Assembly: GCA_016787445.1 (NCBI GenBank)
Contig: JAEUTQ010000017.1
Span: forward strand, 1 to 64,000
From: Bacteroidia bacterium
GTDB taxonomy: Bacteria; Bacteroidota; Bacteroidia; B-17B0; Aurantibacillaceae
DNA: 64,000 bases
Direction of reading: 5' to 3'
Positions within the stretch are counted from its first letter, which is position 1. Each line of letters starts with the position of its first letter. The notes under the pieces are model-generated. The model did no database searches. It was not told the origin of the DNA and worked only from the letters and a program-made list of their open reading frames with translations. The position numbers and the translations under genes were made by a program. Positions 55,508 through 64,000 of this stretch are shown here, piece after piece.

Positions 55508-56086
55508 ATGAACTATTTGGCGCATTCTCTTTTGTCGTTTAATGATGAGGAAATACTTATCGGCAATTTTATTGCGGATCATGTGCGCCTTAATCAATCG
55601 AAACATTTGCCGGAAAGAATTCAAAAGGGCATTACCATTCATCGAAAAATCGATATGTTTACCGATAGTCATCCCTTGTTCATTAAAAGTAAGCGGCATT
55701 TTTACGATGGATTTGAAAGGTACAGCGGCGTATTGATGGATATTTATTTCGATTACCTTTTGGCTAAAAATTTCCATCGCTTTTCAGATGTTACTTTACC
55801 TGAATATACCCAAAATCTTTACACTACTTTAAATAACAACCGAATTCACTTACCCGATTCTTCTCAACGGTTTTTAGATTATGTTCTTCAGAACAATACT
55901 TTTTTCGAATATTCTAAAATTGAAGGAATTGAACTGGTGCTCAAACATCTTTCCTACCGAATCAATCATGGTGTTTTTTTAAATGAATCACTTCCGTTGT
56001 TTATTGAAAATGAATCCAAAATCGAGCCCGACTTTTTTGAATTTATGAATGATTTAATTGAAGACGTAAAAAAGCAATCAGCCTAA
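55508..56086 (+). CDS. ACP phosphodiesterase-like (AcpH, DUF479) protein
   Basis: The 192-residue protein starts [10 protein letters not shown] and has GNFIADHVR at about 19-27, [16 protein letters not shown] at about 40-55, and [14 protein letters not shown] at about 81-94. This is the AcpH/DUF479 pattern, an HD-like metal fold that removes the phosphopantetheine arm from acyl carrier protein in E. coli. Length matches (E. coli 193). Activity in this lineage is inferred. The last 9 nt overlap the convergent LolD-type gene. Confidence 0.85.
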   Translation: MNYLAHSLLSFNDEEILIGNFIADHVRLNQSKHLPERIQKGITIHRKIDMFTDSHPLFIKSKRHFYDGFERYSGVLMDIYFDYLLAKNFHRFSDVTLPEYTQNLYTTLNNNRIHLPDSSQRFLDYVLQNNTFFEYSKIEGIELVLKHLSYRINHGVFLNESLPLFIENESKIEPDFFEFMNDLIEDVKKQSA

Positions 56087-56731
56087 GAAGTTGCCGTCTT
56101 TCATTACTAATTTTCTATCGGCCATATCTGCCAATTCGTTATTATGCGTTACAATCACAAAAGTTTGATTGTATGTTTTTCTTAAATTAAAGAAAAGCTG
56201 ATGTAGTTCTTTAGCTGAATTACTGTCTAGATTTCCGGAGGGTTCATCGGCAAAAACAACTTTTGGCGAATTAATCAATGCACGCGCAACAGCTACGCGT
56301 TGTTGTTCGCCACCTGATAATTCAGATGGCTTATGATTTTTGCGCGCGCTTAATCCTAAATACTCGAGCAATTCTTCCGCTTTTTTTTCCGCTTCTTTTT
56401 TAGCGGTTTTAGCAATAAAAGCGGGCATGCAAATATTTTCGATGGCTGTAAATTCAGGTAACAAATGATGAAATTGAAAAACAAAACCAATGTGTTTATT
56501 TCTGAATGCAGCAAGCTTGCTGTCGTTTAAACTGTAAACATCAATGCCCCCAATATTTAATGTGCCTGAAGTTGGACGATCAAGAGTTCCTAAGATAGTA
56601 AGCAATGTTGTTTTACCTGCACCCGACGAACCTACAATGGAAACAACTTCACCTTCATTAATGTCAACATTCACACCTTTTAATATCTCCAGTTGTCCGT
56701 ATGTTTTATGTATGTCGCGTGCTTTTATCAT
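56078..56731 (-). CDS. LolD-like ABC transporter ATPase
   Basis: The 217-residue ATPase has [23 protein letters not shown] (Walker A at about 37-45), [15 protein letters not shown] (Q-loop), [19 protein letters not shown] (signature, about 135) and [13 protein letters not shown] (Walker B). This is the MacB/LolD class. LolD with LolC/E releases lipoproteins from the inner membrane; no permease is adjacent, and Bacteroidota have many such ATPases. The frame extends upstream to 56752, but the ATG at 56731, 2 nt after the symporter stop, fits family starts ([12 protein letters not shown]). Confidence 0.88.
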   Translation of the reverse strand: MIKARDIHKTYGQLEILKGVNVDINEGEVVSIVGSSGAGKTTLLTILGTLDRPTSGTLNIGGIDVYSLNDSKLAAFRNKHIGFVFQFHHLLPEFTAIENICMPAFIAKTAKKEAEKKAEELLEYLGLSARKNHKPSELSGGEQQRVAVARALINSPKVVFADEPSGNLDSNSAKELHQLFFNLRKTYNQTFVIVTHNNELADMADRKLVMKDGNFLG

Positions 56732-56733
56732 CT

Positions 56734-58197
56734 CTACAAAAGTAAGTAACAAAACAATGTAATCAATATAATTCCTAAAACATCCAGCACTATTCCTACT
56801 TTAAACATATCTTTTATTTCTATGCGTTTCGTTCCAAATACAATTGTATTGGCTGCGGTGGCAACAGGTAACATAAATCCTAAAGAGGCAGCAAAAGTGG
56901 CCGGAATCATTAGCATTAAGGGAGGTAAATCCAGATTTTTTTGTAATGCAATCATCACCGGTATGGCTAACTGAATACTGGCAATGTTAGAAGCAAATTC
57001 ACTGATTAACGTAACAATGCCGCATATTCCCAGAATAACTAAAACAGGATTAACACCTTTTAATACAGCCAAAGAACCGGCGAGCCATTCGCTTAATCCG
57101 GATACTTCAAATCCGTAGGCCAAAGCAAATCCACTGCCAAACATCAGAATGATATCGTAACGGATTTTTTTAGCGTCATTCCAGGTTAATAAGGCTTCAT
57201 TCTGACTTTTCTTAGAAGGAATTAAGAATAATAATAAGGCGGCAACGACAGCAACCAATGAATCATCAATAAATTTCGGAACTTGAAATAAATTAGCCCA
57301 TCCTTTATATTTAAATGTACCAAAATCTACATCCGCACGGGTAAACCATAAAACAGCGCAAGTAATGAAAATGATAAATACCCAGCGCTCTTCATAACTT
57401 GTTTTTCCGAGGTTGGTGTAATTAGTTTTAAAAAAACTCTTACTTAAATTTATTTCAAGTCCTTTCCTGAAATAATATTTCGACAGTACAAAGAAAGTAA
57501 CGATTAAGAACGTAAAGGATAGAGGAAAGCCGATTGAAGCCCACTTTAAAAAATTAAGTTGCGTATCTGCAGGATAAGCTTCTTTAAAGGCTTTAAAGAA
57601 ATACATATTCGGTGGAGTTCCAACCGGTGTTGCCAATCCGCCAATTGTTGTAGAGAAGGCAAGTCCTAATAATAATGCAGCAGCAAATTTATTTCTGTTT
57701 TTAGTTCCTTCAATAAATTGCTCGGTTTCCAATATCAATGCCAGAACTGCACTAAATAACATCATACAAGTAGCGGTATTGCTAATCCAATTACTGATAA
57801 GATATGAGCTTATCATGATACCAAATAAAATGTTCGTAGGCTTTGTGCCAACTACAGATAATATTTTAATGGCAATGCGTTTATGTAAATCCCATTTCTC
57901 TATGGCAAAAGCGAGCATAAATCCACCTAAGAATAAAAATATAATACTGTCGGTATATTGTTGAGCTACACTTTTTGCATCACCCAATCCGAAAACCGGA
58001 AGAAGTATCATTGGTAAGAGAGCAGTAACAGCTAAATCAACAGCTTCGGTAAACCACCAGGTGGCCATCCAAACTGCAATTCCTGCCATGAATGTTACTT
58101 TAGGGGAGCCGGGTTGTAAATCAAAAAACAGCCAAATAATAGAGGCAAGCATTGGCCCGGCTAATATTGGTATATATTTTTTGAAAAGATTTGGCAT
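56734..58197 (-). CDS. SLC13/DASS-family anion symporter
   Basis: The 487-residue polytopic protein has about 11-12 helices. Motifs of divalent anion:Na+ symporters are seen: [17 protein letters not shown] (SNT motif, about 135-150), [15 protein letters not shown] at about 180, and the second SNT-like [17 protein letters not shown] near 395. Relatives import succinate, citrate or sulfate with sodium. Substrate not known. It is the first gene of a two-gene unit with the LolD-type ATPase. Start ATG 58197, 5 nt from its box in the shared inverted repeat. Confidence 0.87.
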   Translation of the reverse strand: MPNLFKKYIPILAGPMLASIIWLFFDLQPGSPKVTFMAGIAVWMATWWFTEAVDLAVTALLPMILLPVFGLGDAKSVAQQYTDSIIFLFLGGFMLAFAIEKWDLHKRIAIKILSVVGTKPTNILFGIMISSYLISNWISNTATCMMLFSAVLALILETEQFIEGTKNRNKFAAALLLGLAFSTTIGGLATPVGTPPNMYFFKAFKEAYPADTQLNFLKWASIGFPLSFTFLIVTFFVLSKYYFRKGLEINLSKSFFKTNYTNLGKTSYEERWVFIIFITCAVLWFTRADVDFGTFKYKGWANLFQVPKFIDDSLVAVVAALLLFLIPSKKSQNEALLTWNDAKKIRYDIILMFGSGFALAYGFEVSGLSEWLAGSLAVLKGVNPVLVILGICGIVTLISEFASNIASIQLAIPVMIALQKNLDLPPLMLMIPATFAASLGFMLPVATAANTIVFGTKRIEIKDMFKVGIVLDVLGIILITLFCYLLL

Positions 58198-58200
58198 TAA

Positions 58201-58226
58201 TACAAATGTAACATTTTACATTTGTA
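58201..58226. promoter_or_regulatory. perfect 10-bp inverted repeat holding divergent -7 boxes
   Basis: TACAAATGTA (58201-58210), six bases, TACATTTGTA (58217-58226). Each arm contains TACATTTG in the direction of its own gene (minus 58210-58203, plus 58217-58224), so both promoters share one symmetrical element. Distances to the start codons are 5 nt (SLC13) and 4 nt (fmt). Confidence 0.5.
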
Positions 58227-58228
58227 CT

Positions 58229-59170
58229 ATGCGTATAGTATTTATGGGTACCCCCGAATTCGCGGTACCTTGTTTGGATATATTAATTAAAAACAATTAC
58301 AATGTGGTGGCTGTGGTTACGGTGCCGGATAAACCTGCGGGGCGCGGACAACAACTAAGCGAGGGCGCGGTAAAGGTATACGCTAAAGAAAAAGGAATTA
58401 AAGTTTTACAACCGGTTAAACTAAAAGACCCGGCTTTTATTGCAGAACTAAAGGAACTAAAGCCCGATCTACAAATTGTAGTGGCTTTTAGAATGTTGCC
58501 GGAAGAGGTTTGGAATATGCCACCTTTGGGAACGTATAATTTACACGCATCTTTATTGCCAAAGTACAGAGGTGCTGCTCCAATAAATTGGGCTGTTATT
58601 AATGGAGAGAGCGAGAGCGGAGTCACAACATTTAAATTAAAGCATGAAATTGATACCGGAAATGTTTTGTTTCAGGAGAAGGTGCCTTTATCGGACACTA
58701 CAACAGCCGGTGAATTGCACGATACGTTAATGAAAGTGGGGAGCGAGTTGATTTTAAAAAGTGTAAAGGCGATTGAGAGTGGAAACTATGAATTAAAACC
58801 ACAAAATGATGCTGTTGCCATACATGCGCCAAAAATTTTTAAAGACACTTGCAAAATCGACTGGACAAAGGAAGTGAAATCGGTTTACAATTTAATTCGG
58901 GGTTTATCACCATATCCTGCAGCATACACGGAATTTACAGATAGTAAAGGCACACTTACTTCTTTTAAATTATTTAAAACAACTGTAGAGGAGGGGGCAG
59001 TAAAGGAAACTAACGGTTCACTGCTAACCGACAATAAAACATTTATTAAAATTGCCGCTAAAGGAGGTTACATAAATGTGAAGGAATTACAATTGCAAGG
59101 AAAAAAACGCATGAGCACCGATGAATTTTTGCGTGGGTATAAATTTCCTGAAAACACATTATGTAAGTAA
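58229..59170 (+). CDS. fmt: methionyl-tRNA formyltransferase
   Basis: Fmt formylates Met-tRNAi with 10-formyl-THF for initiation. The 313-residue protein starts RIVFMGTPEFAVPCLD (about 2-17), with YNLHASLLPKYRGAAPINWAV at about 101-121 (catalytic Asn and His region) and KLKHEIDTGNVLFQE at about 138, then a C-terminal OB-like domain. The frame extends upstream to 58061, within the SLC13 gene; the ATG at 58229 matches the family and the promoter box. It is divergent from the symporter. Confidence 0.95.
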   Translation: MRIVFMGTPEFAVPCLDILIKNNYNVVAVVTVPDKPAGRGQQLSEGAVKVYAKEKGIKVLQPVKLKDPAFIAELKELKPDLQIVVAFRMLPEEVWNMPPLGTYNLHASLLPKYRGAAPINWAVINGESESGVTTFKLKHEIDTGNVLFQEKVPLSDTTTAGELHDTLMKVGSELILKSVKAIESGNYELKPQNDAVAIHAPKIFKDTCKIDWTKEVKSVYNLIRGLSPYPAAYTEFTDSKGTLTSFKLFKTTVEEGAVKETNGSLLTDNKTFIKIAAKGGYINVKELQLQGKKRMSTDEFLRGYKFPENTLCK

Positions 59171-59320
59171 GCCCCTGCTTTCTTGCACTACAAATTTTAA
59201 TTCTTGATTTGTTAAAAACAGAATCTTCTGTATCCCGCGCTATCAGAGCGTTTCAGGCGCTTGAATTATGAACAAAGACTTGATTTTTCAACAAAAACCC
59301 TTGTTTCTAATCATTGTCAC

Positions 59321-59350
59321 TTGACAAAAAGACTTCATCTTATAAATTTG
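59321..59350 (+). promoter_or_regulatory. consensus promoter of the HU-like gene
   Basis: TTG at 59321-59323, 19 nt spacer, TAAATTTG at 59343-59350. Both elements match the Bacteroidota consensus fully. The leader to the ATG at 59395 is 44 nt. The 225-nt region from the fmt stop holds nothing else recognised. Confidence 0.65.
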
Positions 59351-59394
59351 TTAGAGTAAAAACATTTATTGTTAAACCCATTAAAAAATTTAAA

Positions 59395-59673
59395 ATGAAC
59401 AAAGCAGAATTAATTGATGCAATTGCAGCCAGCGCAAAATTATCAAAGGCAGATGCAGGTCGCGCATTAGATGCAACTATCGATTCAATCAACAAAGCCT
59501 TAAAAAAAGGTGATCGTATTGGTTTAGTTGGTTTCGGATCTTTCTCAGTAGCAAAACGTGCTGCACGCACAGGTCGTAATCCTCAAACCGGAAAAGAAAT
59601 TAAGATTGCCGCTAAGAAGGTGGTAAAATTTAAAGCCGGCGCTGAATTAGCAGGTAACGTAAACAAAAAATAA
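59395..59673 (+). CDS. hup: HU-type DNA-binding protein
   Basis: The 92-residue histone-like protein begins [20 protein letters not shown] and has the arm motif [24 protein letters not shown] (about 46-69), then [16 protein letters not shown]. It bends DNA as a dimer and organises the nucleoid. The frame extends upstream to 59314, but the ATG at 59395 is the family start and follows the promoter. Single gene with its own terminator. Confidence 0.95.
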   Translation: MNKAELIDAIAASAKLSKADAGRALDATIDSINKALKKGDRIGLVGFGSFSVAKRAARTGRNPQTGKEIKIAAKKVVKFKAGAELAGNVNKK

Positions 59674-59690
59674 TTTTAGTTTACAGGAAA

Positions 59691-59724
59691 TAAAAAACCG
59701 AGATGTTAGTCTCGGTTTTTTTTA
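59691..59724. terminator. bidirectional intrinsic terminator
   Basis: Stem CCGAGA / TCTCGG with loop TGTTAG, flanked by six A and eight T. It lies between the convergent HU gene and the FG-GAP-like gene. Confidence 0.85.
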
Positions 59725-59725
59725 T

Positions 59726-61183
59726 TTACTTATATTCATAATAATATACAGAACCCGAGGAAAAACTCTCTTTAGACCCTGAAGAATTTACTTTTTCAAA
59801 CCTTGTTCCAATAAAAATTGAACTATTTTTTAGCTCGGTTGAAAACCCATATTTTATCCATTCATATTTTTCTAATGGGAACATTTTCGTTTTTTCTTCC
59901 CAAACCCCTGACTCGTTTTTTGTAAATAAATAAGTTGATCCACAATATGTGAGTTTCTTTCCGCACGGATGCCCAAATGCTCCAATAATCATCTTATTGT
60001 CATCCATAGAAATGCTTATTCCGAAATGCATATCATTTGTTGCGTCTGTAGGTCTAATTGTTTGAGATAGTTCCCATTTATTATTATTTAAACTATATAA
60101 ATGTACTATACCGCAACCCTTTAGGTATTTGTTTCTAAGAGTAAGACTAACTACTTGTGCATTGTCGACAAATTCTTTTCTATTAATTTTTAATGAGTCT
60201 AGTATTTTTTTGTTATTGATTATATATTTTGTTTTGAACTCCTTCTTTTTATTAAAATAATGATACAGGTATATTGAGTCTGCATTTGGTCTAGTTTTAC
60301 GGCCTTCAAAATAATCATAATTCCCTACAGAGCCAATTGCAAGAGTGTTATCGTACAAAGCCACTGATGATGCAAAATTATCTTCAAAATCTTTTGGCGG
60401 GTGTATTTCTTCAATAAAATACCATTTTTCGCCCTGTTTTTGAAAGTAGAAAACGCAATTATTTTTTGATGTTACAATAAGGTTGTTTTTAGTAATAGCT
60501 ATTTCTTGACCAAAGCCAAGAATATTATCTTTTGGAGCAATAATAGAATCTGTAATTTGCCATTTCATCGATTCATTAAATTTATATTGGTAAATAAGGC
60601 CTTCTCTCTTTTCTCCTATCAGGGTTGCTCTGCCCGGGATAGATATTAATAGTTCATTATCTGCAATTACGCAAGAATATCCATAGTTGTCAGTTTTTTT
60701 TCTGGTTGGTGCCTTTAAAATTTGAAACAAAATCCACTTTCCATCTGTAGACAGTTTATATACATAAACAGAACCTTGGCGGATATCAGAATACCTATCG
60801 GTATTTGAATCATCCTCACCAAAGGCGCCAATAATTAAGAATTCGGCATTAACTGCTATAGGTGCTCCGTAAAAGTCATAGCTTGAAGCACTATCTATTG
60901 TTAATATTTGTTTTTGTTGGTATCTGCCTAAGCTGTTTTTTTTAAATACATGTACTGCTCCGGCTTCGTTATAAAACTTGCCTTTTGATTTTATTGTTTG
61001 TATTGGAGAACCAACAAATAAAAAGTCGTTAAAAGCTACAATTTTCCACCCAAAATTATCACCATTCATTTTATCTGGAGCTGTTAATCTTTCAATGAAT
61101 TTGATTCCCTGTCCAAAGCAAGATATGTTAAACATAAAACAGAACAATAGAAACCTTAAGTTTTTGTAACTTTTATTTGCCAT
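59726..61183 (-). CDS. secreted FG-GAP-like beta-propeller protein
   Basis: The 485-residue protein has a signal peptide (FLLFCFMFNISCFGQ, cut after about residue 23). The body shows about seven repeats of FG-GAP/integrin-like type: NFGWKIVAFNDFLFVGSP, YDFYGAPIAVNAEFLIIGAFGEDD, DNYGYSCVIADNELLISIP, MHFGISISMDDNKMIIGAFGHP, each ending G(S/A)VYVYK. This fits a seven-bladed propeller. No C-terminal T9SS domain is seen, and the end SGSVYYYEYK is the last blade. The role is unknown. ATG 61183 chosen because it begins the signal peptide, over an upstream TTG or ATG at 61228 or 61189. Confidence 0.8.
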   Translation of the reverse strand: MANKSYKNLRFLLFCFMFNISCFGQGIKFIERLTAPDKMNGDNFGWKIVAFNDFLFVGSPIQTIKSKGKFYNEAGAVHVFKKNSLGRYQQKQILTIDSASSYDFYGAPIAVNAEFLIIGAFGEDDSNTDRYSDIRQGSVYVYKLSTDGKWILFQILKAPTRKKTDNYGYSCVIADNELLISIPGRATLIGEKREGLIYQYKFNESMKWQITDSIIAPKDNILGFGQEIAITKNNLIVTSKNNCVFYFQKQGEKWYFIEEIHPPKDFEDNFASSVALYDNTLAIGSVGNYDYFEGRKTRPNADSIYLYHYFNKKKEFKTKYIINNKKILDSLKINRKEFVDNAQVVSLTLRNKYLKGCGIVHLYSLNNNKWELSQTIRPTDATNDMHFGISISMDDNKMIIGAFGHPCGKKLTYCGSTYLFTKNESGVWEEKTKMFPLEKYEWIKYGFSTELKNSSIFIGTRFEKVNSSGSKESFSSGSVYYYEYK

Positions 61184-61225
61184 AATCATTCTGATATCTT
61201 GTTGAAATATGATCCACTTTCGTAA

Positions 61226-61268
61226 CAAAAAACCCCGTTTCAGATTATGTCTTTGTACGGGGTTTTTA
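61226..61268 (-). terminator. possible terminator after the pRiA4b-like gene
   Basis: Stem ACCCCGT / ACGGGGT with a long loop of 18 nt, flanked by A and T runs. It is on the downstream side of the minus gene ending at 61291. Confidence 0.6.
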
Positions 61269-61290
61269 AATGTATTGACAGATTTAGAGT

Positions 61291-62007
61291 TTATCTGTCA
61301 TCCTCATCCATGTTATCAGAGAAGCCATAATCGTCATCCCCACCTTCCTCACTAAACTCATCTTCTCCTTCTTCATCTTCAGTTTTTTCTTCGCCTTCTT
61401 CGCCTTCCAAACTTTCTAAATCGTCTTCTTCAATACCTTCCGTATTTAAAGCTTTGTAAATTTCATTTTCTTCCACATCATCCTCTTCTTCTTTGGCTTT
61501 CTTTTTACCGCCGCCTAAAATCGCTGCTAATAATGCGTCTTCTCCGGTAGGCTCTTCTTTAATAAGAGTTTGTTTGTATTGTTTAGGTTCTTTTCCAACC
61601 GATTTCACGCAAACAGGATATTTTGTTTTTGGATTTTCAACATCAATTTTCATCAACTCAATCAAAAAACTCCATTGTACTTCCGGGTCAAAAATGTAAA
61701 CAAATCGTTGGTGTGGTTGCTCAATGAATTTTGCAATTTTAGTTTCCGACATTAATTTTTTAGGATCCACTTTTTTGCGAATCTCTTCCGCATCAAGTTT
61801 TAAATCTTCTTTACGTAAAGTGATTTCTTGGCCTTTTCGCCAGAAATCATCACTCACGAAAAATGAGGCCGCGTGCTTTTTATCAAACTTTATGGCATCT
61901 TGAATAGCATTGTGAAAATCCTCAAATGTTTGTCCCGATTTAATTTCAATATCGCGGTAAACATCGTCGTTATCTTCGTATACAACTTTGAATTTATAAA
62001 CAGCCAT
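61291..62007 (-). CDS. plasmid pRiA4b ORF-3-like (IS1096 TnpR-like) protein with acidic tail
   Basis: The 238-residue protein begins AVYKFKVVYEDNDDVYRDIEI, with FEDFHNAIQDAIKFD at about 30-45 and SFFVSDDFWRKGQEITL at about 50-66. These are the marks of the pRiA4b ORF-3-like fold, whose role is not established. The last 75 residues are almost entirely acidic (EEDDVEENEIYKALN, EGEEGEEKTEDEEGEDEF). It starts 8 nt after the glycosyltransferase stop and is probably in the same operon. Confidence 0.8.
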   Translation of the reverse strand: MAVYKFKVVYEDNDDVYRDIEIKSGQTFEDFHNAIQDAIKFDKKHAASFFVSDDFWRKGQEITLRKEDLKLDAEEIRKKVDPKKLMSETKIAKFIEQPHQRFVYIFDPEVQWSFLIELMKIDVENPKTKYPVCVKSVGKEPKQYKQTLIKEEPTGEDALLAAILGGGKKKAKEEEDDVEENEIYKALNTEGIEEDDLESLEGEEGEEKTEDEEGEDEFSEEGGDDDYGFSDNMDEDDR

Positions 62008-62015
62008 GTAGAAAA

Positions 62016-62765
62016 TTATTTGTTGGGTTTGTAAATCTCCGATTTCATAATACCAAGTCGGTTAAAGAAATGAACGAAAGATGTTCCTAACACTCCCATT
62101 CCGTATTTCATACTACGACTGAAATTAATGGAGCTGGCTTCCGGAAAATACTTAGTAGGACAGGTCACTTCTGCAATGTCAAATCCGGCATAAAAAATCT
62201 GAGAAATCATTTGATTATCGAATACAAAATCATCTGAATTGGCATGGTAGTTAATGGTAACCAATACTTCTTTAGAAAAGGCGCGGTAACCTGTGTGGTA
62301 TTCTGATAATTTCTGATTAATTAATACGTTTTGGCTAAAGGTAAGGAAACGGTTGAAGATGTATTTATACATTGGCATCCCGCCTTTTAATGCGCCTTTG
62401 CCTAAAATACGAGAACCAAACGCAACAGGGTATAAATCGTTTGCAATCAGATACGTTAAACTCTGAATCAATTTCGGCGTATATTGGTAATCGGGGTGTA
62501 ACATTACCACAATGTCAGCTCCTAAACTCAAAGCTTTATCATAGCAGGTTTTTTGATTACCGCCATAACCTTTGTTTTTCTCATGGGAAATAACGTGTTT
62601 AATACCGATTTGACGCGCTACTTCTACAGTGTTGTCTTTACTGCAATCATCTACCAACACCACATCGTCAACAATGTCAAATGGTATTTCGTTATAAGTA
62701 CGTTCAAGGGTTAAAGCTGCGTTATACGCAGGCAATACCACCACTAATTTTTTGTTATTAATCAT
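62016..62765 (-). CDS. family 2 glycosyltransferase (dolichol-phosphate mannosyltransferase-like)
   Basis: The 249-residue GT-A protein shows VVVLPAYNAALTLERTY at about 8-24, VVLVDDCSKDNTVEVA at about 35-50, NKGYGGNQKTCYDKAL at about 63-78, and VVMLHPDYQYTP at about 85-96 in place of a DxD. It has GYRAFSKEVL near 166. No membrane helices except possibly near the C-terminus. It transfers a sugar, probably to a lipid carrier; the acceptor is unknown. TATTTTTG lies 10 nt upstream of its ATG. Confidence 0.87.
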   Translation of the reverse strand: MINNKKLVVVLPAYNAALTLERTYNEIPFDIVDDVVLVDDCSKDNTVEVARQIGIKHVISHEKNKGYGGNQKTCYDKALSLGADIVVMLHPDYQYTPKLIQSLTYLIANDLYPVAFGSRILGKGALKGGMPMYKYIFNRFLTFSQNVLINQKLSEYHTGYRAFSKEVLVTINYHANSDDFVFDNQMISQIFYAGFDIAEVTCPTKYFPEASSINFSRSMKYGMGVLGTSFVHFFNRLGIMKSEIYKPNK

Positions 62766-62775
62766 AATATTTAAA

Positions 62776-62783
62776 CAAAAATA
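62776..62783 (-). promoter_or_regulatory. -7 box TATTTTTG for the glycosyltransferase operon
   Basis: CAAAAATA on plus gives TATTTTTG on minus, a full TAnnTTTG match with 10 nt to the ATG at 62765. No clear -33 TTG. Confidence 0.35.
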
Positions 62784-62847
62784 ACAATTTTGATTGATAA
62801 AAAGGGTATGTAAATTTTTAATTATCCTGTATCTTTAAGGCTTATAA

Positions 62848-64000
62848 GTGCCCCTTAAGAAATTACATACCCTGCTCATAAAGTCGTTTTTACCGCCTTT
62901 TGTAATTACCCTGTTTGTCAGTGTGTTTTTATTTTTCCTTGTACAGATTGTAATAACCTATCTCGACGATTTAATAGGTAAAGGCCTTTCTTTCTGGACC
63001 CTCACTCAGCTTTTTACCTATGCATGGATTGCTATCATTCCGCAATGTATTCCACTTGCTGTTTTATTAGCGTCCATTATGACATTTGGAAGTTTAGCTG
63101 AAAATTATGAATTGGCAGCCTTGAAATCGGCCGGATTGTCTTTATTCAAAATCATCAAACCGGTTTTTTATACTGTGGTTATTTTAGCGACACTCACTTT
63201 CGTCTTTAATAACTACATTTTACCCGTCGTTACCTGGAAATCGCAATCGCTTTTATGGGATATTCGTCAGGCAAAGCCTGCCATGAACATAAAGGAAGGA
63301 ATTTTTTATAACAAGATCGAGGATTATAGTTTGCGTGTAGGGAAAAAGGGAAAAGACGGGAATAGTATTAAGGATGTTTTGATTTACGATCACACAGCAG
63401 GTATTGGAAATAATGTTCAATTGTATGCGGATAGCGGTTACATGAATATGAGTGCCGATACAAACTATTTAATCATAAAATTATTTAAAGGAAACCGCTA
63501 CGAAGAAATTGAGAACACCCAAGTGAATAAGAAGGCTAAACAATTTTCGCAGTTAAACTTTAAAGAGCTTGAAGTAAATATCGAGCTCACCGATTTTAAA
63601 TTAAAACGCACCGATGAAAATTTATTTAAGCATCATTATGAAATGATGAACATATGTCAAATTGATAATGAATTGGACACGATTCGAACTCAATTGGAGA
63701 GAAAGCGCACAAATTTAAATACGCAGGCAAAAAACTCTTTCTACTATCGCACATCTAATTTTATTAAGAAGCCTATAGAAAAACCGGTAAACATACGCAA
63801 GTTTTATGGCAGTTTGAGCGCGCCTGATTATAATCGCGCTATAGAGAATGCTTTAAATCTTGCACGTAATTCAAGCGGATTTATAGATTCAGTTAATGAT
63901 GGAAGCAGAGATGAATTGTACCGTGAAGCGCATTTCGAAATGGGTTGGCACGAAAAAATTAATGTATGTTTTGCTTGTATCGTTTTGTTTTTTGTGGGCG
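62848..64000 (+). CDS. LptF/LptG (YjgP/YjgQ) family permease, 5' part
   Basis: The open frame begins with GTG (62848) as VPLKKLHTLLIKSFLPPFVITL and runs off the right edge after about 384 residues. It has N-terminal helices (about 15-40 and 55-80), ENYELAALKSAGLSLFKIIKPV at about 88-109, a periplasmic jellyroll-like region, a basic/helical part and WHEKINVCFACIVLFFVG as the start of the second helix bundle. This is the LptF/LptG permease of the lipopolysaccharide export ABC system. A near-consensus TATCTTTA box (62830-62837) lies upstream. Confidence 0.88.
   Translation, partial: MPLKKLHTLLIKSFLPPFVITLFVSVFLFFLVQIVITYLDDLIGKGLSFWTLTQLFTYAWIAIIPQCIPLAVLLASIMTFGSLAENYELAALKSAGLSLFKIIKPVFYTVVILATLTFVFNNYILPVVTWKSQSLLWDIRQAKPAMNIKEGIFYNKIEDYSLRVGKKGKDGNSIKDVLIYDHTAGIGNNVQLYADSGYMNMSADTNYLIIKLFKGNRYEEIENTQVNKKAKQFSQLNFKELEVNIELTDFKLKRTDENLFKHHYEMMNICQIDNELDTIRTQLERKRTNLNTQAKNSFYYRTSNFIKKPIEKPVNIRKFYGSLSAPDYNRAIENALNLARNSSGFIDSVNDGSRDELYREAHFEMGWHEKINVCFACIVLFFVG

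Noticed and set aside
59171-59320. Possible small RNA or tRNA downstream of fmt (AGCG...CGCT stem)
   Set aside because: The stem is only 4 bp and no cloverleaf or terminator fits.
61291-62007. pRiA4b/IS1096-like protein as part of an insertion sequence
   Set aside because: No transposase or terminal inverted repeats; it is in an operon with a glycosyltransferase.

Overview
The window is ordinary chromosome of a member of the Bacteroidota. The evidence is consistent. It holds secreted proteins with both kinds of type IX secretion (T9SS) C-terminal signal: type A at 36793-40692, and type B (gliding-motility/CHU_C) at 6122-8851. It also has a PorE-like OmpA protein, a eukaryote-type citrate synthase, a Bacteroidota-style NusB, a cytochrome oxidase gene set (ctaB, two subunit III genes, subunit IV), the DoxX-like/DUF1599/folP neighbourhood, and many AT-rich promoters of the TTG-N18-22-TAnnTTTG type. 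The order or genus cannot be fixed from the sequence. The oxidase genes and citrate synthase point to aerobic respiration. A UbiA of MqnP type suggests, but does not prove, menaquinone made through futalosine.

Layout. 1-6.1 kb: tail of an ORF6N protein, a permease/helix-hairpin-helix pair, two envelope proteins and recG. 6.1-11.4 kb: a SprB-repeat T9SS cargo protein, release factor 3 and a lipoprotein. 11.4-17.8 kb: tcdA and a TatD-type hydrolase, a GlcD-like flavoprotein, a DoxX-like membrane protein, DUF1599 and folP. 17.8-24.4 kb: a frameshifted LuxR-type regulator, a Rieske protein, a rhomboid protease, an aminotransferase with a GyrI-like lipoprotein, a helicase and UbiA. 24.4-34.4 kb: a leucine/valine-type dehydrogenase, nusB, a CAP/OmpA-like protein, a MORN-like lipoprotein, eno, gltA and mnmE. 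34.4-46 kb: a TPR/SpoIIE phosphatase, a large BNR/Ig-like T9SS protein, an AddA-like helicase-nuclease and the PorE-like protein. 46-52.5 kb: cytochrome oxidase genes, a polytopic glycosyltransferase-like protein and an ABC exporter. 52.5-64 kb: an acyltransferase, a DUF3108 protein, three paralogous cysteine-rich small lipoproteins, an ACP phosphodiesterase-like protein, a LolD-like ATPase, an SLC13 symporter, fmt, an HU protein, an FG-GAP-like secreted protein, a pRiA4b ORF-3-like protein, a family 2 glycosyltransferase and the 5' part of an LptF/LptG permease.

No tRNA, rRNA, insertion sequence, prophage or CRISPR array was recognised. No gene-free stretch exceeds about 225 bases. Nothing here is clearly a new multi-gene system. 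The most interesting items are: the tandem operon of three small lipoproteins sharing a C-x5-C-x-C pattern behind a near-perfect promoter; a LuxR gene split by one missing T; a UbiA gene with no ATG/GTG/TTG in the right place but a CTGA overlap with its upstream gene; divergent start codons that abut as CATATG; and several TAnnTTTG boxes only 4-5 nt from the start codon, which implies leaderless mRNAs.
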